This document shows, in pieces, positions 1-5,071 of a DNA stretch of 5,071 nt; positions within the stretch are counted from its first letter, which is position 1, and each line of letters starts with the position of its first letter. The stretch is from the NCBI GenBank assembly GCA_013042495.1, contig JABDQB010000474.1:1-5071 (forward strand), given 5' to 3'. A program made the position numbers and the translations under genes. Source of the stretch: Gemmatimonadota bacterium. Its GTDB lineage: Bacteria > Gemmatimonadota > Gemmatimonadetes > Palauibacterales > Palauibacteraceae. Under the pieces are notes generated by a model. The model was not told where the DNA came from and did not search any database. It was given only the letters and a program-made list of their open reading frames with translations.

Positions 1-32
1 GCCAGACGTTCGTCAAAATGCTTGTGTGGCAT
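1..32 (-). CDS. phoU: PhoU, phosphate signalling regulator (N-terminal 10 codons only)
   Basis: An ATG at 32-30 opens a frame that runs off the window edge and reads M-P-H-K-H-F-D-E-R-L followed by GC. A good Shine-Dalgarno (GAAGGAG, 37-43) lies 4 nt upstream. PhoU proteins often begin with a His-x-x-F-(D/E)-x-x-L pattern at the start of the first three-helix bundle, and this fits. The position also fits: phoU is the usual last gene after pstB, here 17 nt beyond the pstB stop. PhoU is a cytoplasmic, membrane-associated protein that links the Pst transporter to the PhoR kinase and damps Pho-regulon expression when phosphate is plentiful. Only ten residues are visible, so the call rests mainly on gene order and the short N-terminal pattern. 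Confidence 0.72.
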   Translation of the reverse strand, partial: MPHKHFDERL

Positions 33-36
33 GCCG

Positions 37-43
37 CTCCTTC
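37..43 (-). promoter_or_regulatory. Ribosome binding site of phoU
   Basis: The mRNA strand reads GAAGGAG here, 4 nt before the ATG at 32. It lies in the 17-nt gap between the pstB stop codon and the partial downstream gene, and supports that this short frame is a real translation start. Confidence 0.65.
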
Positions 44-49
44 ACTCGT

Positions 50-841
50 CTAGCCGAATCGGCCCGTGATGTACTGCTCCGTGCGCTCCTCGCTCGGATT
101 CGTGAACAGCCGCTCGGTGTCTCCGTACTCGATCAGTTCACCGATATAGAGGAACGCCGTGTAGTCGCTGACCCGGGCGGCCTGCTGCATGTTGTGCGTC
201 ACGATGACTATGGTGTAATCCTTCTTCAAGTCCCGGATCAGGTCTTCGATCTTGCCGGTGGCGATCGGATCCAGGGCGCTCGCCGGCTCGTCCATGAGCA
301 GTATTTCGGGCTCGACGGCCAGGGCCCGGGCAATGCACAACCGCTGCTGCTGTCCTCCGGAAAGACCCAGGGCGCTCTCCTGCAGGCGGTCCTTCACCTC
401 GTCCCACAGGGCTGCGTTGCGCAGCGATCGTTCGACCTGTTCGTCCAGGTTCCCCTGGAAACCGTTGATCTTGAGCCCGAAAGCCACGTTGTCGTATATC
501 GACTTTGGAAACGGATTCGGCTTCTGGAACACCATGCCGACACGCCGCCGCACTTCGACCGCGTCGACGTCCGGGGCATACAGGTCGGATCCCTGGAATA
601 GCACCTGGCCTTCGACGCGGGCCACCGGAATGAGGTCGTTCATGCGGTTGAAACAGCGCAGAAAGGTGCTCTTTCCGCATCCCGATGGACCGATGAACGC
701 GACGACCCGGTTGCGTGGGATCGTGAGGGAGATCTTCTTCACGGCCTGCGACGCACCGTAGAACACGCTTAAGTCTCGCGTCTCCAGCGCCACCTCCTGC
801 TCGCTGCCGACCGGGTTCAAGCCGTCTCCTGACACCATCAT
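50..841 (-). CDS. pstB: PstB, phosphate ABC transporter ATP-binding protein
   Basis: This is the cytoplasmic ATPase that powers high-affinity phosphate import through PstC/PstA. Numbering from the ATG at 841 (263 aa), the motifs appear in order: Walker A G-P-S-G-C-G-K-S-T (51-59), Q-loop in G-M-V-F-Q-K-P (Gln 106), ABC signature L-S-G-G-Q-Q-Q-R (160-167), Walker B I-L-L-M-D-E-P (180-186), D-loop S-A-L-D (188-191) and H-loop His 216. The N-P-F-P-K-S-I-Y-D-N segment and the C-terminal Y-I-T-G-R-F-G are hallmarks of PstB rather than other ABC ATPases. Length is close to the roughly 257 aa of E. coli PstB. The frame stays open to an ATG at 889, but that would overlap the end of pstA by 47 nt and add 16 residues not typical of the family. 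ATG 841 starts 1 nt after the pstA stop. ATG 838, GTG 835, or TTG 820 (which has an AGGAG 5 nt upstream) are alternatives. Translation is probably coupled to pstA. Confidence 0.96.
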   Translation of the reverse strand: MMVSGDGLNPVGSEQEVALETRDLSVFYGASQAVKKISLTIPRNRVVAFIGPSGCGKSTFLRCFNRMNDLIPVARVEGQVLFQGSDLYAPDVDAVEVRRRVGMVFQKPNPFPKSIYDNVAFGLKINGFQGNLDEQVERSLRNAALWDEVKDRLQESALGLSGGQQQRLCIARALAVEPEILLMDEPASALDPIATGKIEDLIRDLKKDYTIVIVTHNMQQAARVSDYTAFLYIGELIEYGDTERLFTNPSEERTEQYITGRFG

Positions 842-842
842 C

Positions 843-1712
843 CTAGAACCGTTTCTGGAACTTGTTGCGAAGCAGAATCGCCCCCGCATTCATGACAAGC
901 AGCACTATAAGAAGCACTACGATCGCACCGGCCGCCAGTTCGTGGAACTCCGCCTGCGGTTTCGCCGTCCAGTTGAAGATCTGAATGGGAAGCACGGTGA
1001 ACGGGTCCATCGGGCTCGTTGGCGAGAACGCGATGAACGTCAGAGCCCCGATCATGATCAGCGGGGCCGTCTCGCCGATCGCCCTCGACAATGACAGGAT
1101 CGTCCCCGTGAGAATCCCGGGAAGCGCAACGGGGAGGACCTGATAACGGATGGTCTGCCACTTGGTGGCGCCCACTCCGTACGACGCCTCACGCAGCGAG
1201 TTGGGCACGGCCTTCAGAGCCTCCTGGGCCGCGATGATGACGACAGGAAGAACAAGCAGCGCCAGCGTCGCGGCCCCTGCCAGTACGCTGCGACCGAATC
1301 CGAAGAAACGCACGAAGATCGCCAGGCCCAAAATTCCGTAGACGATCGAAGGCACTCCCGCCAGGTTCGCGATGTTCGTCTGCAGAATCCGTGTGAACCA
1401 GTTGCGAGGAGAGTATTCCTCGAGATAGATGGCCGCCCCGACGCCGATTGGAAAGCTGATTCCCGCCGTGAGTGCCATCATCCAGAGCGATCCGAGGATC
1501 GCCGACTTGATGCCCGCCCTCTCGGGAATGCGCGACGGGAAGTGAGTCAGGAAATCCCAGGAAACCCAGCGCAGGCCATCCCGGGCCACATCCACGAGCA
1601 GGATGGCCAGGACCGCGATGCTGAAGCCGATGGACGTCACGCACAGGACTTGGAAGATCTGACCGGCGCGCCTTCGCCTGGCCTGGGCCGGCCGGAACCT
1701 GTCGGCGCTCAT
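843..1712 (-). CDS. pstA: PstA, phosphate ABC transporter permease
   Basis: This is one of the two inner-membrane permease subunits of the Pst phosphate importer, pairing with PstC and coupling to PstB. The 289-aa protein has a basic cytoplasmic N-terminus (A-R-R-R-R near 11-15) and about six hydrophobic spans, near residues 19-41, 72-97, 115-137, 143-162, 196-225 and 260-282. The cytoplasmic coupling loop (EAA loop) is at about 164-188 and contains A-V-P-N-S-L-R-E-A-S-Y-G-V-G-A-T-K-W. The S-R-A-I-G-E-T-A-P-L segment (209-218) carries the Arg/Glu pair conserved in this family, and G-E-T-A-P-L distinguishes PstA from PstC, which has G-E-T-M-A-V. The ATG overlaps the pstC stop codon as ATGA, with a GAGGTG about 5 nt upstream inside pstC, so translation is very likely coupled. 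Length and composition are ordinary for PstA. Confidence 0.96.
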   Translation of the reverse strand: MSADRFRPAQARRRRAGQIFQVLCVTSIGFSIAVLAILLVDVARDGLRWVSWDFLTHFPSRIPERAGIKSAILGSLWMMALTAGISFPIGVGAAIYLEEYSPRNWFTRILQTNIANLAGVPSIVYGILGLAIFVRFFGFGRSVLAGAATLALLVLPVVIIAAQEALKAVPNSLREASYGVGATKWQTIRYQVLPVALPGILTGTILSLSRAIGETAPLIMIGALTFIAFSPTSPMDPFTVLPIQIFNWTAKPQAEFHELAAGAIVVLLIVLLVMNAGAILLRNKFQKRF

Positions 1713-2686
1713 TCGTACACCTCGCGGAACCGCCGTGTGATACGCTGGCTGAGCAGGTTCATGGCGAGAGTGATTATGAACAGCACCAGCCCGACGGCGA
1801 AGATCGTCCTGTATTCGAGCGTTCCGTGCGGTGTCTCCCCGAGACTCACCTGCACGATGTAGGCGGTCATCGTCTGGATGCTCTCGAGGAAGTTGAGCGT
1901 CATTCTCGGAGTGGCGCCGGCCGCCAGCGTCACGGCCATCGTTTCCCCGATCGCGCGTGAAATCGCGAGGATGAACGAAGCCACGATCCCCGAGAGCGCG
2001 GACGGCACGACGACCCGGGTGGATACCTCGAACTTCGTGGCACCGAGGCCGTATGCCGCTTCACGCAGGGACAGCGGGACGGCGTTGAGGGCGTCCTCCG
2101 ACAGCGAAGCGACCATCGGGATGATCATGATTCCGACGACGATGGCGCCGCTGGCAGCGTTGAAGATCCCGGTGCCCGGGAAGACCATTCTTATGAACGG
2201 GGTGACGAACGTGAGAGCGAAGTAGCCGTATACGACGGTGGGAATCCCCGCCAACACCTCGAGAATGGGCTTGATTACGGCCCGCACCTTCGGCGACGCA
2301 TACTCGCTCAGGTAGATCGCGCTTGTGAGCCCTACCGGAAGCGCGATCAGCATGGAGCCGGCCGCGATAAGCAGCGTTCCGTTCAGGAGTGGCAGAATTC
2401 CGAAATGCTGCTCCGAGTACATCGGCGACCATCGAGTCCCGGTCAGGAACTCAGCGATCGGGACCTCACGAAAGAACCCGGCGGACTCGGTAACCAGCAC
2501 GACCACGATTCCGACTGTAGTCAGTACCGAAATCAGGCCGCATCCGAACAACAGGAGGGCGATGACACGCTCGCCCCAGCGCCGGCTCGCCCGGTGTCTG
2601 AGGTCCAGCGTCACCGCAGACCGGGGGGCGCCGCCAGGCGGCCCCCCGGATCCCGATGGTGACGTCAGTTCGGCTTCAGTCTGCAT
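1709..2686 (-). CDS. pstC: PstC, phosphate ABC transporter permease
   Basis: This is the second inner-membrane permease subunit of the Pst importer. The 325-aa protein has an unusually Gly/Pro-rich cytoplasmic tail (residues 1-40, with S-G-S-G-G-P-P-G-G-A-P at 11-21), then about six membrane spans near 41-65, 98-127, 140-167, 178-195, 228-255 and 293-312. A periplasmic loop before the second span contains T-G-T-R-W-S-P (82-88), common in PstC. The EAA coupling loop is at about 197-221 (D-A-L-N-A-V-P ... L-G-A-T-K). S-R-A-I-G-E-T-M-A-V (243-252) contains Arg 244 and Glu 247, matching the Arg/Glu pair reported as important in E. coli PstC. The ATG lies 9 nt after the pstS stop. I see no clear Shine-Dalgarno just upstream, only a GGGG about 15 nt away, so initiation may depend on ribosomes finishing pstS. 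A strong hairpin falls in codons 13-22. Confidence 0.95.
   Translation of the reverse strand: MQTEAELTSPSGSGGPPGGAPRSAVTLDLRHRASRRWGERVIALLLFGCGLISVLTTVGIVVVLVTESAGFFREVPIAEFLTGTRWSPMYSEQHFGILPLLNGTLLIAAGSMLIALPVGLTSAIYLSEYASPKVRAVIKPILEVLAGIPTVVYGYFALTFVTPFIRMVFPGTGIFNAASGAIVVGIMIIPMVASLSEDALNAVPLSLREAAYGLGATKFEVSTRVVVPSALSGIVASFILAISRAIGETMAVTLAAGATPRMTLNFLESIQTMTAYIVQVSLGETPHGTLEYRTIFAVGLVLFIITLAMNLLSQRITRRFREVYE
2621..2649 (-). promoter_or_regulatory. GC-rich hairpin in the 5' end of pstC, at the pstS/pstC junction
   Basis: The left arm 2621-2632 (CCGGGGGGCGCC) pairs with the right arm 2637-2649 (GGCGGCCCCCCGG): 9 bp, a single bulged G at 2640, then 3 bp, around the 4-nt loop GCCA at 2633-2636. 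In the mRNA it lies about 38-66 nt into pstC. It is not followed by a U-run on the coding strand, so it does not look like an intrinsic terminator. Inference: a stem this stable just after the abundant binding-protein gene could protect the upstream pstS message from 3' exonucleases or slow pstC translation. It may also be incidental to Gly/Pro coding in GC-rich DNA. Confidence 0.5.
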
Positions 2687-2695
2687 GTGGCGAGA

Positions 2696-3640
2696 CTACA
2701 TCCCCGCCGGCAAACCACCGAGGAGTTCCTCATAGCGCTCGTCCAAGAACGGCACGTATCCGACCTCCGGTACCAATGCCGTCGCGTTGTTCAGATAGAA
2801 CTCCACGAAAGCACGCACCTGGGGCTTGGCCAGCGCGTTCGGCTTCACGTAGATGAACATCGGGCGTGAAAGCGGCGCGTACGTGCCGTTCTCGATCGTC
2901 GTCCGGGACGGCGCTACGCAGCCGGCGCCGTTGTCCACGGCCACCGCACCCAGTCGGTCCGAGCTCTCCTCGTAATAGGCGAACCCGAAGTACCCGATCG
3001 AGCCCGCGTCCCCTTCCACGCCCACGACGAGCACGTTGTCGTCCGCGCTCGCCGTGTAGTCGTCGCGGCTCGCGTCCTCCTCACCGACGATGGCGTCGGT
3101 GAAGTAGTCGAACGTGCCCGAATCCGTATCGGGGCCGTAGAGCACGATTTCCTCGTCGGGCCAATCGGATCGGATCTGGTTCCAGCGCTGAATCGTGCTT
3201 CCCGGCTGCCACAGGCGCGCCAGTTCGTCTACGGTCATGCAGGTCGCCCAGTCGTTGGCCGGGTTTCGCACGACGGTGAGGCCGTCCCAGGCGACAGGGA
3301 TCTCGATAGCCTCGACGCCGTTCTCGGCGCACAGTTCGATTTCCGTCGGCTTGATCGGGCGCGACGCGTCGCTGATGTCGGTCTCTCCGGCACAGAACTT
3401 CTTGAACCCACCACCGGTGCCCGAGATGCCGACCGTGACCCGGACTCCCGGATTCGCGATCTGGAACTCCTCGGCCATCGCTTCGGAGATCGGGAACACG
3501 GTGCTCGAGCCGTCAATGGCGACCATGCCGCTCAGGCCGGCCTCTTCGGAATCCTGGTCGCTTCCGCCGCCGCATCCGGAGGCCAGCAGTGCCAGTGGCG
3601 TCAGAACGGACAGCGCACGAATCAGATTCTTGGTGTACAT
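2696..3640 (-). CDS. pstS: PstS, phosphate-binding lipoprotein of the Pst transporter
   Basis: This is the periplasmic substrate-binding protein that captures inorganic phosphate and delivers it to PstC/PstA. The 314-aa protein starts M-Y-T-K-N-L-I-R and has a hydrophobic signal (about 8-20) ending in L-A-S-G-C. This is a plausible lipobox with Cys 23 as the lipidated residue, followed by a Gly/Ser/acidic linker, so it is probably tethered to a membrane. Phosphate-binding motifs follow in order: D-G-S-S-T-V-F-P (43-50), S-G-T-G-G-G-F (73-79), D-I-S-D-A-S-R (88-94) and G-P-D-T-D-S-G-T-F-D-Y-F (169-180). The last motif places it in the PstS subfamily shared with cyanobacterial and actinobacterial proteins; the Arg of the E. 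coli R-x-D-G-S-G-T motif is not at that place. Cys 83, 104, 134 and 241 could form disulfides. The ATG at 3640 has GAGGAG (3647-3652) 6 nt upstream. It lies 90 nt after the porin gene and 9 nt before pstC. Confidence 0.95.
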   Translation of the reverse strand: MYTKNLIRALSVLTPLALLASGCGGGSDQDSEEAGLSGMVAIDGSSTVFPISEAMAEEFQIANPGVRVTVGISGTGGGFKKFCAGETDISDASRPIKPTEIELCAENGVEAIEIPVAWDGLTVVRNPANDWATCMTVDELARLWQPGSTIQRWNQIRSDWPDEEIVLYGPDTDSGTFDYFTDAIVGEEDASRDDYTASADDNVLVVGVEGDAGSIGYFGFAYYEESSDRLGAVAVDNGAGCVAPSRTTIENGTYAPLSRPMFIYVKPNALAKPQVRAFVEFYLNNATALVPEVGYVPFLDERYEELLGGLPAGM

Positions 3641-3730
3641 CCCTGTCTCCTCACTTGTGTCTTCGGACGACCGTCTATCCGATCGTCGTGACCATCGCCG
3701 ACCGCTTCCCAGCCGGCGGTTGCTGAATCA
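3641..3730 (-). other. Porin-pstS intergenic region with two short stem-loops and the pstS ribosome binding site
   Basis: This 90-nt spacer is the largest gap inside the gene cluster. It carries ACCGC (3701-3705) with GCGGT (3716-3720) around a 10-nt loop, and ACGAC (3667-3671) with GTCGT (3685-3689) around a 13-nt loop. GAGGAG at 3647-3652 serves pstS. Neither stem is followed by a U-run, and I find no convincing -35/-10 pair or 11-bp direct repeats. Read-through from the porin into pstS is therefore the simplest reading, though a weak internal promoter cannot be excluded. Confidence 0.35.
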
Positions 3731-4891
3731 CTAGAAGTGGAACTGGAGCCGCGCCTTGAACGAATTCTCGCTCCGGAGCCCATCGAACGTCGGGCTCGCG
3801 ATATCCCAGTTCAGGGCCAGCTTGTTTCTCTTGTAGAAGAAGATCTGAACGCCCGGCGTGAATCCCCACACTTCGGTGTCGCTCAGGTCCGTGTTGACGT
3901 CAGCGTATGACAGCCGGAATATCGGCTCCACGGCCATGTCGCCCGATCCTACCGGGAACTTCCACGAGAGGATCGCCTGCCAGCTGGAGATCTTCGCGAA
4001 GTCCTCGCCGGACGCGAGGTCGATGTCATCCCCCGCCCGGTTCTGGAACGGGTTGTCTCCGAACACGAAGCCGAGCTGCGCGTGCGGTCCATCCGTGAAG
4101 TCGCCCCAGTCGGCGAACAGCTCGTAGTTGTAGTGGTAGCGACCCTGCAGCCCTTCCGTCACGGTCTCGTATCCCTGGTCCGTGGCCGCCAGCGCCGCCG
4201 CGATCTTCAGGTCCTTGGGGCCGGCTCCGAGCTTGACCTGTCCTCGGCCTACGAACTGCTTTTCGTTGTTCGAGTCTTGGAACTTGAGATCCGAGTCGCC
4301 CGTGAACACGCCCGCCCAGTACGAGAACACGCCGTTGTTCGTGGAGCCGCTGGCTTCCAGGCCGATGTCGCGGTCCGACAGGTCGAACGCCGTCGTGAAA
4401 CTCGTGATGTTGGGCACCAGCAGCCCGTCGATTCCCCGGATGGCAAGTTCCCGTTCCACGGTCAGGGTCTGGGTGGACGAAACGAGCACGAAGCCATCGA
4501 ACGGTCGCTTGAAGTGTCCGCCCTTGAGTCGGAAGGCCTTGCTGAACGTAAACCGTCCCCACGCGTCCTTGAGTCCGACCTTGTCAACCTTGTTGAAGTC
4601 CGGCTGGATGCGGAAGTCGATCTTGTCGTTGATCTTGACGGTGAACGTCAGTCGAGCACGACGCAGGAAGAGATCTGTCGCTGGTACCTGCTCCTCACAG
4701 GCGGAATCACCCGGAATCGGGAACTCGCTGCACGAGCTCGTGCCCGCCTGGAGCTGCACCCGTCCGCCCAAACTGACTTCGAGGGCCTTAGTCTTGAAAG
4801 AGATATTGTCACTCTCCTGCGCGTTGACCTGCGCCGGCACGCCCAGCGCCAGCAACGCCGTCGTGACGGCCACACCCGCGACCCGTCTCAT
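3731..4891 (-). CDS. Phosphate-selective porin of the OprP/OprO family (Porin_O_P)
   Basis: This is an outer-membrane beta-barrel expected to pass phosphate or polyphosphate into the periplasm. From the ATG at 4891 the protein is 386 aa: a Sec signal (M-R-R-V-A-G-V..., hydrophobic 4-19) with a likely cleavage after V-N-A (22-24), then alternating beta-strand segments, ending in L-Q-F-H-F with the terminal Phe recognised by the BAM machinery. The block L-F-L-R-R-A-R-L-T-F (74-83), F-R-I-Q-P-D-F (93-99), L-K-D-A-W (107-111), G-G-H-F-K-R-P-F (124-131) and a V-E-R-E-L (145-149) segment is the typical N-terminal half of Porin_O_P proteins. Cys 54 and Cys 65 flank a likely loop. The frame is open to 4987, but the 32 extra residues are polar and His/Arg-rich, and AGGAGG sits 6 nt before the 4891 ATG. 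Being the first gene before pstS supports a phosphate role. True selectivity cannot be read from the sequence, and no symbol is assigned because OprP-like specificity residues were not verified. Confidence 0.88.
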   Translation of the reverse strand: MRRVAGVAVTTALLALGVPAQVNAQESDNISFKTKALEVSLGGRVQLQAGTSSCSEFPIPGDSACEEQVPATDLFLRRARLTFTVKINDKIDFRIQPDFNKVDKVGLKDAWGRFTFSKAFRLKGGHFKRPFDGFVLVSSTQTLTVERELAIRGIDGLLVPNITSFTTAFDLSDRDIGLEASGSTNNGVFSYWAGVFTGDSDLKFQDSNNEKQFVGRGQVKLGAGPKDLKIAAALAATDQGYETVTEGLQGRYHYNYELFADWGDFTDGPHAQLGFVFGDNPFQNRAGDDIDLASGEDFAKISSWQAILSWKFPVGSGDMAVEPIFRLSYADVNTDLSDTEVWGFTPGVQIFFYKRNKLALNWDIASPTFDGLRSENSFKARLQFHF

Positions 4892-4897
4892 CTCCCG

Positions 4898-4903
4898 CCT
4901 CCT
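4898..4903 (-). promoter_or_regulatory. Ribosome binding site that fixes the porin start
   Basis: The mRNA strand reads AGGAGG, 6 nt before the ATG at 4891. This perfect Shine-Dalgarno, followed directly by a signal peptide, decides between this ATG and the upstream in-frame ATG at 4987. Confidence 0.8.
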
Positions 4904-4964
4904 GTGGAAGTGTCGGCTCGCAATAGACTCGTGCGAACCTCGATGGCCGGAAACTGGATGGGCA

Positions 4965-5005
4965 GGGTGAACCTGTCGTAAAGGCACCGTAACGGGACTG
5001 TAACG
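4965..5005 (-). promoter_or_regulatory. Putative Pho box: four direct repeats at exact 11-bp spacing upstream of the porin-pst operon
   Basis: On the plus strand the tetranucleotides GTGA (4967), GTAA (4978), GTAA (4989) and GTAA (5000) start exactly 11 bp apart. The 8-bp units are GGGTGAAC (4965-4972), TCGTAAAG (4976-4983), CCGTAACG (4987-4994) and CTGTAACG (4998-5005). On the gene's strand these read CGTTACAG, CGTTACGG, CTTTACGA and GTTCACCC. Response regulators of the PhoB/PhoP type bind tandem direct repeats with an 11-bp period (E. coli CTGTCAT, Bacillus TTAACA-like, Streptomyces GTTCACC). The array ends about 75 bp before the porin ATG. I infer that it is the phosphate-starvation activator site of the whole operon. 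A clear -10 element is not visible; TCTATT (4922-4927) is only a weak candidate. Confidence 0.65.
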
Positions 5006-5008
5006 CAG

Positions 5009-5022
5009 TCAGCGGTCGCTGA
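5009..5022. repeat. Perfect 6-bp inverted repeat beside the Pho-box array
   Basis: TCAGCG (5009-5014), a GT spacer, then CGCTGA (5017-5022). The 2-nt gap is too short for a stable RNA loop, so if functional it would more likely be a DNA operator half-site pair. It begins 4 bp beyond the last 11-bp repeat. A short palindrome of this kind could also occur by chance. The rest of the upstream stretch (5023-5071) contains a run of eight G (5042-5049) and no gene that I can support. Confidence 0.3.
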
Positions 5023-5071
5023 GCACGGGAAGGCAGCCGTTGGGGGGGGCGAGACGGGTCGTGATCTACCG

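Noticed and set aside
26..601. A 191-codon open frame on the plus strand opposite pstB
   Set aside because: It mirrors the pstB coding sequence, shows no recognisable motif and has no supported ribosome binding site. It is best explained as a shadow of pstB codon use.
2621..2649. Intrinsic terminator after pstS
   Set aside because: The hairpin is strong, but it lies inside pstC codons and is not followed by a U-run on the coding strand. Termination here would also cut off pstCAB.
4082..4981. A 299-codon open frame on the plus strand opposite the porin gene
   Set aside because: It is antisense to a gene with clear family motifs, a signal peptide and a strong ribosome binding site. Its translation is low-complexity, rich in Arg/Glu/Val, with no recognisable domain. 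Long antisense frames are common in GC-rich DNA.
4892..4987. A 32-residue N-terminal extension of the porin starting at ATG 4987
   Set aside because: The extension is polar and His/Arg-rich and would overlap the putative Pho box. The internal ATG at 4891 has a perfect AGGAGG and is followed at once by a typical signal peptide.
5042..5049. Run of eight G as a phase-variation tract
   Set aside because: It lies outside any supported coding region, about 37 bp beyond the Pho-box array, and a single short homopolymer gives no evidence of slippage control.
1..5071. Mobile elements, CRISPR arrays, tRNA or rRNA genes, or a novel defence or metabolic system
   Set aside because: No transposase motifs, long terminal inverted repeats, spaced repeat-spacer pattern or RNA-gene-like stretches were seen. 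Nearly all of the sequence is accounted for by a conventional porin-pstSCAB-phoU cluster.

Overview
The window holds a single polycistronic phosphate-uptake locus, read entirely on the minus strand. In transcription order, from high to low coordinates: an upstream control region (4892-5071), an OprP/OprO-type outer-membrane porin (3731-4891), pstS (2696-3640), pstC (1709-2686), pstA (843-1712), pstB (50-841), and the first 32 bases of what is almost certainly phoU (1-32). The order pstS-C-A-B-phoU is the classical one. A phosphate-selective-type porin leads the operon, so one transcript could encode a path from the outer membrane through the periplasm and inner membrane to the cytoplasm, plus the PhoU signalling protein.

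The organism is a high-GC diderm (Gram-negative-type) bacterium. This follows from the porin, which has a Sec signal peptide and a C-terminal phenylalanine, from a lipoprotein-type PstS, and from GC-rich codon use. The phylum cannot be fixed from this sequence. Gemmatimonadota or a deltaproteobacterial-type lineage is only a guess. The PstS belongs to the subfamily with a G-P-D-T-D-S-G-T-F-D-Y-F motif, not the E. coli type.

Genes are tightly packed: porin-pstS gap 90 nt, pstS-pstC gap 9 nt, pstC-pstA ATGA overlap, pstA-pstB gap 1 nt (depending on the start chosen), pstB-phoU gap 17 nt. No intrinsic terminator with a U-run was found inside the unit. Upstream of the porin there are four TTAC/TCAC elements spaced exactly 11 bp apart, the geometry of a PhoB/PhoP (OmpR-family) Pho box. 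This is the best regulatory signal in the window. A strong GC-rich hairpin lies in the first codons of pstC and could set the PstS-to-permease ratio.

Overall this is a well-known system in a tidy form. I see no sign of an undescribed system. The points worth a second look are regulatory: the 11-bp repeat array, an adjacent palindrome, the hairpin at the pstS/pstC junction, and the porin as first gene of the operon.
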